The position numbers were made by a program, and so were the translations under genes. Shown here piece by piece: positions 55,182-64,000 of a DNA stretch of 64,000 nt. Below the pieces are notes generated by a model. The model saw only the letters and a list, made by a program, of their open reading frames with translations. It searched no databases and was not told the origin of the DNA. How positions within the stretch are numbered: position 1 is the stretch's first letter; every line of letters begins with the position of its first letter. This DNA is from Bacillaceae bacterium Marseille-Q3522 (GTDB taxonomy: Bacteria; Bacillota; Bacilli; Bacillales; Cytobacillaceae), in assembly GCA_017898095.1 (NCBI GenBank), contig JAGKQJ010000001.1, forward strand, positions 1 to 64,000. The letters are read 5' to 3'.

Positions 55182-57766
55182 ATGAAACGGTTTTTAAGTG
55201 CATTTTCTTATTTTCCCGCTTTTCTAGTCCCTTTTTTCTTAATGGGGTTGGTTTTGATCATGCTGAAAGTATATCCATTTGGGAGTCATTCTATTTTAAT
55301 GGCAGATCAATATACCCAATACATACAATTTTATAATCATTTTTACGATACGATGAAGGGAAACGGCAGTCTTTTCTATTCATGGGAAGCAGGTATGGGG
55401 TTGAATTTCTGGGGAACATTTACGTATTATCTTTCCAGCCCGATTTCTGCTTTTGTGCTCCTCTTTGACCGTTCCAATTTGCCTGAAGCATTTATATTCA
55501 TGACTTTAACAAAAATTGGATTGTCCGGTTTGACAATGAATTTATATTTGCGCAATATCTGTCGTTCCGGAAAATGGATCACACTTATTTTTTCGACCGC
55601 ATATGCACTGATGTCATTTTCTGTTGCCTACTTCTTTAACATTATGTGGCTAGACAGCGTTTATCTACTGCCGCTAGTGCTGTTAGGAATCGAAAGACTG
55701 TATCATAAAAAATACAGCCTGTTTATAAGCAGCCTGGTACTCCTGTTTGTCTCCAATTTTTATATGGCTTATATCGTCGGGATCTTTGCTTTTTTGTACT
55801 TCGTCCTTCGCAGCATTATCAATCAGTATCCAATAAAAAATTTCCTTGCCTTTATGGGAAGTACGTTTATTGCGGTAGGTATTTCTGCGTTTACGATCCT
55901 GCCGACCTATTTACAATTAAGAACAAGTCAATACCATGTGATTGATTGGAATAACATTTTTAAAATTCAAGCAGACTTTATTGATGTAATTGCAAAGTTT
56001 TATCATAGTGGGATAAAACTTTTGGAGCGGCCAAATGTATATAGCGGCTTAATTGTACTGCTGTTATTTCCGTTATTTTTTCTCAGCAGGAAAATAAATG
56101 CGAAAGAAAAAGTGCTCTTTCTTCTCGCTGCTATTTTTGTTGTTTTTAAGTTTTGAAATCGAAGGATTGAATTTGATATGGCATGCGTTTCAAATACCAA
56201 CCGGATATTTGCAGCGTTTTGCCTTCCTCGTTTCATTTGTGATGATTTATCTTGCCGTGAGAGTGTTTATGATATTTGATAAACAACTAATACCGGCATT
56301 ATTTAAAGTTACGGTCGCAAATGTGTTCCTGGTTATGCTGTTGACAGAGCTTGCCCCGGAGCAGATGAGTATACATAAAGCACTGTTTAATATTTTGTTG
56401 CTGGTTGCATTTAGTTTGTGTCTGTATGCAAGAACGGTGATGTTTCCATATCGGAAACTATTTACGTTTCTGCTGCTGTTTTTGAGTGTGGCAGATGTCG
56501 GCTCCAACGCCTACAATCATATAAAAACGTTAAACAGTTATCCCGGCTACAGCTATCCAAGAAATATATATAACAGTGCGCCGCCGGAATTTGAAATGTT
56601 GGTCAGAGAGGTGGCGGAAGAGGATCAAAGTTTTTATCGTCTAAACACGAAAATCCGTTTGACAGCGAACGACTCTCTCCGCTATCACTATAAAGGAATG
56701 ACAAATTTCAATTCAATGGGCAACGGGATCTTGCATGATTTCATGTATCATTTGGGATACAGCACAACAATGGGAGCACGTTCCTTAACGCAAAACGACG
56801 GTGTCCTGGCATCGGATGCTCTGCTTGGCTTTAAATATGTTCTTACCGATCAGCCGGTCAATAAGCACGGGTATGTAAAAACTGGCTGTGAAAACGGGAT
56901 TTGTCTTTACGAATAATCATGCTTTGCCATTGGGTTACATGATTGAAGAAAGCCAAGTTGATTTACAAAATCAGGAGGCTAATCTGTTTACGAATCAAAA
57001 TATTTTTATAGGTGGAAGCAAAGATTATTTTTCCAGAGCCATTCCAAGTGAAGTAAAATATAATAACCTGTCTGTCCGGGAAGAAGGGGAAAGACTGCAT
57101 GTGAAAAAGGATGATCCGAACCAAGAAGGTTCAATTGAATGGACATTTGATGTTCAGGGCGAAAAACAATTCTATACGTTATTATCTGCCGGGAAAGGAT
57201 TTCCTGGTTATGGGGAAACGACGGTTTTTGTTAATGGCAGGTCACTCGGCGTATATCCGACCTTCCATAATGAAGGAATCCTGGATTTAGGAGCATTTGC
57301 AAATGAAACAGTCACAGTTAAAGTTGTTTTTTCTGTCCCGGAAACAGATTTAGCGCTACAGTTATTTTGTGCGTTGGATATGCCTTCCTTTGCCGGGCAA
57401 ATAGGGGAAATCAGGGAACAATCTTTACAAGTTACCAGCTATTCAGATACAGTGGTAGAAGGAAACATTACTGCAGAGAAAGCAAATCCGCTTTTTCTCT
57501 CGATCCCATATGACAGAGGCTGGCAGGCAACGGTAGACGGGGAACCTGTTCAGGTTGTCCGCCTCGGGGGCTTTATTGGCATCCATCTCGGGGAAGGAAC
57601 ACATCACATCAGGCTTAACTACATACCGCCGGGGTTTACGGCAGGCAGCATGATCTCCATCTGCACACTTTTAGGGATACTTGTGTTTCTTTTAGTAAAA
57701 AAAAGACCTATGAGAATGTGGAAGCAATTATCACATGATAAGCAGGGAAAGAAGGATTCATTATGA
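55182..57766 (+). pseudogene. yfhO: second yfhO copy, split by two frameshifts
   Basis: Three consecutive frames together match the upstream YfhO over its whole length, from MKRFLSAFSYFPAF to the last membrane helix. Break 1 lies in a T5 run (56143-56147): removing one T restores VVLSFEIEG and the spacing of copy 1. Break 2 lies near 56905-56917, where two bases appear lost in CLYE/NNHALP. GGAGG lies before ATG 55182. Catalytic features (ADQYTQY) are kept. It may be a pseudogene, a contingency locus or a sequencing artefact. Its end overlaps the next gene. Confidence 0.85.
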
Positions 57767-58755
57767 TGAAACAGATCACGATACTTGTACCGGCATATAA
57801 TGAAGAAGAAGTGTTGCAGCAATTGTATGACCGCTTAATTGCGGTAATAGAGATCATTCCCAATTATACATTTGAGATCCTGCTCATAAATGACGGAAGC
57901 AGGGATCAGACATTAACGGTTATCAAGCAAATGAGAGAAAGAGATAACAGAATTTCTTATGTGAACTTATCACGTAATTTTGGTAAAGAAATTGCGATGA
58001 TTGCAGGATTGGACTATGCAAAGGGAGACGCTGTCGTTATCATCGATGCGGATTTACAGGATCCTCCCGAGCTGATCCCGGAAATGATAAAGTATTGGGA
58101 AATGGGCTATGACGACGTGTTTGCTAAACGCATATCGCGGTCCGGTGAATCCTGGCTGAAAAAATCGACAGCCGCTACTTTTTATAAGCTGCTGCAAAAA
58201 GCAGCGAAAATTCCGATTCAGGAAAACACCGGCGATTTCCGCCTGCTTGACAGACGGTGCGTCGATGCATTGAAACAATTAAGAGAAACGCAAAGATATA
58301 CGAAGGGCATGTTTAGCTGGATCGGGTACAATAAAAAAGAAATCCTCTTTGACCGTGATCCGAGAGCAGCCGGCGAAACAAAATGGAATTATGCAAAGTT
58401 AACGGATTTGGCGATTGAAGGAATTACCTCATTTACAACAGCGCCATTACGTCTATCGGCGATGCTGGGCATAATCATTTCGATTTTTTCGTTTCTTTAT
58501 ATTATTTGGATTGTCACAAAAACATTAATATTTGGAGAACCGGTTGCCGGCTATCCTTCCTTAATGACGGTGATCTTATTTTTAGGCGGCATTCAGCTGA
58601 TCTCACTTGGGATCATCGGCGAGTATTTAGGGAGAATTTTTAATGAGACAAAAAATCGTCCGCTTTATTTTGCCGAAGAATATAATGATGAAAAAGTTAC
58701 ATTTGCCGGAAAGAAACAAAGAGATTTCGCCAGACAAATAGGGAGAAAAGAATGA
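57763..58755 (+). CDS. csbB: CsbB-like GT2 glycosyltransferase (polyprenyl-phosphate GlcNAc transferase type)
   Basis: 330 residues. GT-A catalytic domain (about 1-225) with VPAYNEEE at the start, DXD-like IIDADLQDPPE, and the ...RYTKGMFSWIGY acceptor-site motif. Two C-terminal membrane helices (about 230-310) are typical of DPM1/GtrB/CsbB enzymes, which load a sugar onto undecaprenyl phosphate inside the cell. It overlaps the yfhO pseudogene and the gtcA-like gene by ATGA on both sides. Confidence 0.85.
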   Translation: MMKQITILVPAYNEEEVLQQLYDRLIAVIEIIPNYTFEILLINDGSRDQTLTVIKQMRERDNRISYVNLSRNFGKEIAMIAGLDYAKGDAVVIIDADLQDPPELIPEMIKYWEMGYDDVFAKRISRSGESWLKKSTAATFYKLLQKAAKIPIQENTGDFRLLDRRCVDALKQLRETQRYTKGMFSWIGYNKKEILFDRDPRAAGETKWNYAKLTDLAIEGITSFTTAPLRLSAMLGIIISIFSFLYIIWIVTKTLIFGEPVAGYPSLMTVILFLGGIQLISLGIIGEYLGRIFNETKNRPLYFAEEYNDEKVTFAGKKQRDFARQIGRKE

Positions 58756-59168
58756 AGAATAAAAAGGAAATGATTAATTATCTTATTTTTGGAGTTTTAA
58801 CAACGCTAGTAAACATTATTAGTTTTTGGATCTTTACCGCTATGTTTCATATTGATTATAAATTGGCAACGACGATTGCCTGGATATTATCTGTCCTTTT
58901 TGCGTTTGTTACCAATAAGATTTATGTATTTAATAGTAGAACAAACAGTTTTCGCGCGATATGCAGAGAATTTTTTGCGTTTATGTTCATGCGGCTCTTG
59001 TCCTATTTTTTAGATCTCGGTACGATGATTTTTTTGGTAGAACTGCTTCACAGCGGCAGTTTGTTTGCGAAAATTATCGCGAATATTCTCGTCGTTATTT
59101 TTAATTATTTTGCCAGTAAATATTTTATTTTTAAAGGTGAGAAGACTCCTTCTTCAAGGAATGGGTAA
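58752..59168 (+). CDS. gtcA: GtrA-family flippase (GtcA-like)
   Basis: 138 residues with four membrane helices. Typical GtrA features are NYLIFGVLTTLVNI at the start and a FVTNKIYVFNS segment, ending in NYFASKYFIF. The family moves undecaprenyl-phosphate-linked sugars across the membrane. It is coupled to the csbB-like gene by a 4-base overlap, which completes a load-flip-transfer set with YfhO. Confidence 0.87.
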   Translation: MKNKKEMINYLIFGVLTTLVNIISFWIFTAMFHIDYKLATTIAWILSVLFAFVTNKIYVFNSRTNSFRAICREFFAFMFMRLLSYFLDLGTMIFLVELLHSGSLFAKIIANILVVIFNYFASKYFIFKGEKTPSSRNG

Positions 59169-59208
59169 GGCCTGACTCAGAACACGGGAGGTACTTGTTT
59201 TTAAGCTA

Positions 59209-59250
59209 AACATCCATGACCTTGGGTCACAAACTCGGATGAAAATATTG
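59209..59250. repeat. single copy of the TCACAAACTC motif
   Basis: AACATCCATGACCTTGGGTC followed by ACAAACTCGGATG resembles the units at 3696-3841. CATCC and GGATG form an inverted pair at its ends. Confidence 0.5.
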
Positions 59251-59337
59251 AACGGACCATTACAACTTGTTATTGTGTCTAATTCAGAAAAATGCTACAC
59301 TTACATTACATGAATGTGCTTTTTAGGAGGTTCATAA

Positions 59338-59571
59338 ATGCATACTTTCTTACTTGTTTTACTCGTAATTGTTTCCGTGGCACTGATCACGGTTGTACTT
59401 CTGCAACCAGGGAAAAGCGCCGGATTATCAGGTGCTATTTCCGGCGGAGCGGAGCAGCTTTTTGGCAAACAAAAAGCAAGAGGGCTGGAGTTAATTCTCC
59501 ACCGGGTGACGATTGTTCTCGCTGTACTCTTCTTTGTATTGGCGATTGCTGTTTCTTATTTTGAACTGTAA
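59338..59571 (+). CDS. secG: Preprotein translocase subunit SecG
   Basis: 77 residues with two membrane helices joined by a [20 protein letters not shown] loop, the SecG signature. It helps SecYEG export by supporting the SecA cycle. GGAGG precedes ATG. Its own terminator follows. Confidence 0.96.
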   Translation: MHTFLLVLLVIVSVALITVVLLQPGKSAGLSGAISGGAEQLFGKQKARGLELILHRVTIVLAVLFFVLAIAVSYFEL

Positions 59572-59584
59572 AAGTACAAGCATT

Positions 59585-59613
59585 AACCTGGCTATATTCA
59601 GTCAGGTTTTTTT
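59585..59613 (+). terminator. intrinsic terminator of secG
   Basis: AACCTG pairs with CAGGTT around a loop, followed by seven T residues. Confidence 0.82.
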
Positions 59614-59670
59614 GCTGGAAATAGGGCTGTTTATTGCAGATGATGGGGATGAACGACGGCTGTGGAACAA

Positions 59671-59745
59671 AGTCCCGAGGCAACGTCGGCATTAGTACAT
59701 CCTGTACATTGAAAAAGTCCTGCTGATGGGAGTTTACTTTATCCC
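59671..59745. repeat. dispersed repeat element, partial copy 4 (58-bp family)
   Basis: CAACGTCGGCATTAGTACAT followed by CCTGTACATTGAAAAAG, and the end CTGATGGGAGTTTACTTTATCCC, match the right half of copy 1. The left half is absent. The rest of the secG-est gap (59746-59942) shows nothing clear. Confidence 0.7.
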
Positions 59746-59942
59746 GTATGAATCGTTTACCTCTAAAATTAAAAAAGTTAGTTCGAACATTATGAAATCA
59801 AAAGAGAAACAAAGAATACATAAGTAGTGATTACAAAGGCGTTTAACTGGCATCTTCCGCTTTTGTTTGTTAATAATAGTTATACAAATACCATATATAA
59901 AGCGGATATTGATTTATAGACATCATAAAGGAGTTTTGAAAA

Positions 59943-60692
59943 ATGAAAATAGTCGTACCGAAGCCGTTTTTTTTTAAAGGGGGAAAAAGAGCTGTTTTAC
60001 TTTTGCACGGTTTTACTGGAAATTCAGCAGATGTAAGGATGATTGGCCGCTTTTTAGAAAAGAACGGCTATACAAGTCATGCCCCTCATTATAAAGGCCA
60101 TGGTGTGCCGCCGGAAGAGCTTGTGAAAACTGGCCCCGATGAATGGTGGCAGGATGCAATGAACGGATACCGCTTTTTGAAAGAGCAGGGGTATGATGAA
60201 ATTGCTGTGATCGGATTGTCTCTAGGAGGCGTTTTTTCATTAAAATTAGGTTATACCGTCCCTGTAAAGGGAATAGTGACAATGTGTGCTCCAATGTATA
60301 TCAAAAGTGAAAAAGTGATGTATGAAGGGGTTGTGAAATATGCCCGCGAATTCAAAAGTTTTTATGAACAAAAAACGGATGCGCAAATCGAAGAAGAGAT
60401 CGAACAGTTTAAAAAAACGCCAATGAATACGTTAAAAGCATTGCAGCATTTCATTGCTGATGTGCGGGACAATGTCAAGCAGGTAAGGAAACCCATTTTT
60501 GTTGTCCAGGCACGCCATGATGCAATGATTAATCCGGAGAGTGCCAATATTATTTACCGGGAGGTACAATCGGCGAATAAATCTATAAAATGGTATGAAG
60601 AGTCAGGGCATGTTATCACACTTGGAAAAGAAAAACAACAGCTTCATGTGGATATTTTTCAGTTTTTAGAATCTCTTCATTGGGCAGAATAG
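59943..60692 (+). CDS. est: Carboxylesterase (Est/YvaK, Est30 type)
   Basis: 249 residues. Alpha/beta hydrolase with LLHGFTGN oxyanion loop, Ser93 in GLSLGG, Asp in ARHDAMINP and His in [10 protein letters not shown]. It resembles the thermostable Geobacillus Est30, a short-chain carboxylesterase. The secG-est-rnr-smpB order is conserved in Bacillaceae. AAAGGAG precedes ATG. No signal peptide. Confidence 0.93.
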   Translation: MKIVVPKPFFFKGGKRAVLLLHGFTGNSADVRMIGRFLEKNGYTSHAPHYKGHGVPPEELVKTGPDEWWQDAMNGYRFLKEQGYDEIAVIGLSLGGVFSLKLGYTVPVKGIVTMCAPMYIKSEKVMYEGVVKYAREFKSFYEQKTDAQIEEEIEQFKKTPMNTLKALQHFIADVRDNVKQVRKPIFVVQARHDAMINPESANIIYREVQSANKSIKWYEESGHVITLGKEKQQLHVDIFQFLESLHWAE

Positions 60693-60816
60693 AAAAAGGT
60701 TGTTCAAATCATCCTGCTTTTTATAATTGTAAGATAAGGGAGCGCGACTTCAAGCAAATTATTAGCAGCTAAAAAGCAGAGGAATGAATAGATCCTTTTT
60801 AAGGAGGATTGGCAAA

Positions 60817-63129
60817 TTGGAACAGACAATTCAGGAGCATGTGGACAAGCTGCTCTTTTATATGAAGGATGAAGCGTACAAACCGCTCACCGTTCAAGAA
60901 TTGGAAGCAGCTTTTCAAATCGAAGATTCGGCGGATTTTAAAAATTTCGTAAAAGCCCTTGTGTTTATGGAAGAAAAAGGGTTGGTTGTCAGAACGAGAA
61001 GCAATCGTTACGGGCTCCCGGAAAAAATGAACTTAATACGCGGTAAGCTTTCCGCACATGCGAAAGGATTTGCCTTTGTGATTCCGGATGAGCCGGGAAT
61101 GGATGATATTTTTATCCCGCCAACAGAAACAGGAGATGCAATGCACGGGGATATTGTTCTTGCCCGTGTATCATCCGCCGGTTTCGGACAGAGGCGGGAA
61201 GGAACGATTGTGCGGATTTTGGATCGGGGCATCAAACAAATTGTCGGGACTTATACAGAAAGCAGGCATTTTGGCTTTGTAATACCGGATGATAAAAAAA
61301 TCAGCAGTGATATTTTTATCCCTCAGGCTGCGAAAATGGGGGCGGTGGAAGGGCATAAAGTTGTTGTCAAACTGACTACCTACCCTGAGGGCAGAAAAAG
61401 CGCAGAGGGTGAAATTGTCAAAGTCCTTGGCCACGCAAACGATCCCGGCGTTGATATTTTATCGGTTATTCATAAATACGAGCTGCCGCTTGCTTTCCCG
61501 GAGGAAGTGATGGCACAGGCAAACGCGACCGCGGATGCGATTTCTGAATCGGAAATACAAAACCGCCGTGACCTCCGTCAGGATATGATTGTTACGATTG
61601 ATGGTGCCGATGCTAAAGATTTAGACGATGCTGTTACCGTAACAAAGCTCGATAACGGTCATTATAAGCTTGGTGTCCATATTGCGGATGTTTCCTACTA
61701 TGTGACAGAGGATTCGCCGATTGATCGGGAGGCGGCAGACCGGGGAACGAGCGTTTATTTAGTTGACAGAGTGATTCCGATGATTCCCCACCGCCTTTCT
61801 AATGGAATATGCTCTTTAAATCCGCAGGTAGACCGCCTGACACTGTCATGCGAAATGGAATTGGATCAGGAAGGAACGGTCGTAAACCATGAAATTTTTC
61901 AAAGTGTCATAAAAACAACAGAGCGGATGACATACGCGGATGTCAACCGGATTTTGGTTGATCATGATCAGCAGCTGACCGAAAAATATGAGCCGCTTGT
62001 ACCAATGTTTTTATTGATGAAAGAGCTGGCAGCCGTTTTAAGGGCTAAAAGGATGAAACGCGGCGCCATCGATTTCGATTTTAAAGAAGCAAAGGTGATC
62101 GTCGATAAAGAAGGAAAGCCGACAGACGTTGTCACCCGGGAGCGTTCTGTAGCGGAGCGCCTGATCGAGGAATTTATGCTTTGTGCCAATGAAACGGTGG
62201 CCGAGCATTTTCATTGGCTAGAGGTTCCGTTTCTTTATCGGATTCACGAAGATCCGAAAGAAGACAAATTGCGCCGGTTTTTTGAGTTTATCACTAATTT
62301 CGGATATATCGTCCGGGGAACGGCGAATTCTGTTCATCCGCGCGCGTTGCAGCAGATTATCGAGGAGGTCCAGGGAACGCCGGAGGAAATGGTGATTTCC
62401 ACGGTGATGCTGCGCTCAATGCAGCAGGCGAAATACTATCCGGAATGTCTCGGTCATTTTGGTCTGTCGACGGAGTTTTATACGCACTTTACTTCGCCAA
62501 TCCGCCGTTATCCGGATTTAATTGTCCATCGCTTAATCCGCACCTATTTGCTGGAAAGAAAGCTGGATGACGGAACAAGAGCCAAATGGGCCGCAAATCT
62601 TCCTGATATTGCCGAGCATTCTTCCAGTATGGAACGGCGTGCCGTTGATGCTGAACGGGAGACGGATGAACTGAAAAAGACAGAGTATATGGAAGATAAG
62701 ATTGGTCAGGAATATGATGGCATTATTAGTTCAGTCACCAATTTCGGCATGTTTGTAGAACTGCCGAACACCATTGAAGGGCTTGTACATGTCAGTTATA
62801 TGACCGATGATTATTACCGTTACGACGAACGGCATTATGCGATGATCGGCGAGCGTACCGGCAATGTCTTTCGTATCGGTGATGAAATTTCCGTCCGTGT
62901 TATCAAAGTGGACAAAGATGAGCGGATTATCGACTTTGAAATTGCCGGGATGAAAGAAACGCGCCGCCGTGAAAAAGCAGAGGCGAAAATTCTCCGCACC
63001 GGAGGGAGCAGTAAAGGGAAAAAGATTCATGCGAAAAATCGTAAAAATGGTGATAACAAACCGAAAACGAAATTTTACGAATCAGTAGCGAAAGGAAAGA
63101 AAAAGAAAAGGCGCCATAAAAATCGTTGA
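60817..63129 (+). CDS. rnr: Ribonuclease R
   Basis: 770 residues. Winged-helix N-terminus, cold-shock domains (about 70-225), RNB catalytic core with the acidic cluster [10 protein letters not shown], an S1 domain (about 640-720) and a Lys/Arg-rich tail. A 3'-5' exonuclease able to degrade structured RNA, and a partner of trans-translation. TTG 60817 is chosen because AAGGAGG lies 9 bases before it and the protein then starts as in B. subtilis; an ATG at 60784 lacks a site. Confidence 0.97.
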   Translation: MEQTIQEHVDKLLFYMKDEAYKPLTVQELEAAFQIEDSADFKNFVKALVFMEEKGLVVRTRSNRYGLPEKMNLIRGKLSAHAKGFAFVIPDEPGMDDIFIPPTETGDAMHGDIVLARVSSAGFGQRREGTIVRILDRGIKQIVGTYTESRHFGFVIPDDKKISSDIFIPQAAKMGAVEGHKVVVKLTTYPEGRKSAEGEIVKVLGHANDPGVDILSVIHKYELPLAFPEEVMAQANATADAISESEIQNRRDLRQDMIVTIDGADAKDLDDAVTVTKLDNGHYKLGVHIADVSYYVTEDSPIDREAADRGTSVYLVDRVIPMIPHRLSNGICSLNPQVDRLTLSCEMELDQEGTVVNHEIFQSVIKTTERMTYADVNRILVDHDQQLTEKYEPLVPMFLLMKELAAVLRAKRMKRGAIDFDFKEAKVIVDKEGKPTDVVTRERSVAERLIEEFMLCANETVAEHFHWLEVPFLYRIHEDPKEDKLRRFFEFITNFGYIVRGTANSVHPRALQQIIEEVQGTPEEMVISTVMLRSMQQAKYYPECLGHFGLSTEFYTHFTSPIRRYPDLIVHRLIRTYLLERKLDDGTRAKWAANLPDIAEHSSSMERRAVDAERETDELKKTEYMEDKIGQEYDGIISSVTNFGMFVELPNTIEGLVHVSYMTDDYYRYDERHYAMIGERTGNVFRIGDEISVRVIKVDKDERIIDFEIAGMKETRRREKAEAKILRTGGSSKGKKIHAKNRKNGDNKPKTKFYESVAKGKKKKRRHKNR

Positions 63130-63203
63130 TCGTGTTTGGCTAAAATGCAACAGGTGAGAAACGGGGATAATAGTAAGAAATTGTATGACAATTGCGGAGC
63201 AAA

Positions 63204-63256
63204 GCGCGGGTAAGCCGGCGGGAGGTGCGGGTTTACCGGCGGCGCCGTGACTTTTT
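63204..63256 (+). terminator. GC-rich hairpin downstream of rnr, probable terminator
   Basis: An imperfect G+C-rich stem (around CGCGGGTAAGCCGG and GGTTTACCGGCG) is followed by TTTTT at 63252-63256. Its base composition differs from the AT-rich surroundings. Between it and the smpB promoter nothing is recognised. Confidence 0.6.
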
Positions 63257-63449
63257 GTGATGTCAAAAAATTATCGGAAAATGGCAAGCTTTGTTACTAT
63301 CAAAATCCGCTACTCTTGGATACGAACAGTGTAAAATTAGGGAAACCCGCGAAACAGGCTTCACAAGTTTTTTCACCCTCCGATTTCCTGCTTCTAATTT
63401 CCGTACGGTGCTTGATCCCTTTTGGCATCTTCCGCTTAAGAGAATAACA

Positions 63450-63478
63450 TTGTCGGAGCGGGCTATTTTTGTTAAAAT
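63450..63478 (+). promoter_or_regulatory. SigA promoter of smpB
   Basis: TTGTCG at 63450, 17 bases, TAAAAT at 63473, about 28 bases before the smpB start. Confidence 0.7.
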
Positions 63479-63505
63479 AGAGCAAGACTAAAGGGGGAGA
63501 CTTCG

Positions 63506-63973
63506 ATGCCGAAAGGTGCAGGGAAAGTAATTGCCCAGAATAAAAAAGCCTATCACGATTATTTCATAGAAGAAACATACGAAGCCGGTATTGTATTGCA
63601 AGGAACAGAAATAAAATCGATACGTGCCGGAAAGGTTAATTTAAAGGACGCATATGCGCGCATCCAAGGCGGAGAAATATTCATTATCGGCATGCACATC
63701 AGCCCTTATGAACAAGGCAACCGCTATAATCATGATCCGCTCAGGGAGCGGAAGTTGCTGTTGCACAATAAAGAAATTGCAAAGCTGACAGGTGAAACAA
63801 AAGAAGTCGGCTATTCAATTGTTCCGTTAAAAATGTATTTGAAAAACGGCTACGCAAAACTTCTGGTCGGTCTGGCAAAAGGAAAGAAAAATTACGATAA
63901 ACGCGAAACATTAAAACGCAAAGAAGCAAAACGGGAAATTGAACGAGCCTTTCGTGAGCGGCAAAAGATGTAG
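63506..63973 (+). CDS. smpB: SsrA-binding protein SmpB
   Basis: 155 residues, usual length. An OB-fold core with [38 protein letters not shown] and a basic C-terminal tail ([20 protein letters not shown]) that enters the ribosomal decoding centre. It partners tmRNA to rescue stalled ribosomes. AAAGGGGGAG precedes ATG. ssrA is expected just past the window edge. Confidence 0.97.
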   Translation: MPKGAGKVIAQNKKAYHDYFIEETYEAGIVLQGTEIKSIRAGKVNLKDAYARIQGGEIFIIGMHISPYEQGNRYNHDPLRERKLLLHNKEIAKLTGETKEVGYSIVPLKMYLKNGYAKLLVGLAKGKKNYDKRETLKRKEAKREIERAFRERQKM

Positions 63974-64000
63974 AAAGGCAAACCGTACAACGGTGAGTTT

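Noticed and set aside
59292-59564. 90-codon ORF overlapping secG in another frame
   Set aside because: Shadow of secG; the secG frame has the ribosome site and family signature.

Overview
This window looks like a chromosomal segment of a low-to-moderate G+C Firmicute of the family Bacillaceae. The basis is synteny with the Bacillus subtilis ctpB-minJ-csbA-uvrBA-yvl, hprK-lgt-ppaX-yvoF, hisZGDBHAFI, yvcD-trxB-yvcIJKL-crh-clpP, sigL, cggR-gapA-pgk-tpiA-gpmI-eno and secG-rnr-smpB regions. Further support comes from AGGAGG-type ribosome sites, frequent TTG/GTG starts and Bacillus operators (CtsR, CggR, LexA, SigW). The species cannot be fixed from the sequence alone.

Layout. 0-10 kb holds cell-envelope functions: an M23 coiled-coil hydrolase, a DacC-type carboxypeptidase, a GT39-like membrane glycosyltransferase, the CtpB protease, MinJ and an alpha/beta hydrolase. 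10.5-18 kb holds csbA, the uvrBA excision-repair operon (LexA box) and the yvlBCD envelope-stress operon behind a near-perfect SigW promoter. 18-21 kb carries the minus-strand nagA-nagB-nagR operon, with a palindrome that fits a NagR operator upstream. 21-24.5 kb is hprK-lgt, then ppaX-yvoF. 24.5-25.5 kb is an accessory patch with a decayed IS200/IS605-type element. 25.9-32.7 kb is the histidine operon hisZGDBHAFI, which has no hisC. 33-41 kb is yvcD-trxB-yvcI-rapZ-yvcK-whiA-crh, with clpP convergent. 41.4-42.8 kb is a patch of unrecognised small genes, tRNA-Arg(CCG) and coding relics. 42.9-51.8 kb is sigL, a glutaredoxin-like gene and the glycolytic operon. 51.9-59.2 kb encodes a YfhO/CsbB/GtcA-type three-component glycosylation system, with yfhO duplicated and the second copy broken by two frameshifts. 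59.3-64 kb is secG-est-rnr-smpB.

How genes work together: CggR, gapA, pgk, tpiA, gpmI and eno form lower glycolysis under CggR control. HprK/P and PpaX phosphorylate and dephosphorylate HPr (and Crh, also encoded here) for carbon catabolite control. The his cluster gives histidine synthesis except for the HisC step. SecG, RNase R and SmpB link secretion, RNA turnover and trans-translation, and ssrA would be expected just past the right edge.

Most unusual material: a structured RNA that resembles a HEARO/omega RNA (the guide RNA class of IscB) directly before the C-terminal scrap of a TnpA transposase, with no IscB gene; several families of dispersed intergenic repeats, one built of 58-bp units; a 21-bp tandem array; and an 11-G tract in the uvrB leader.
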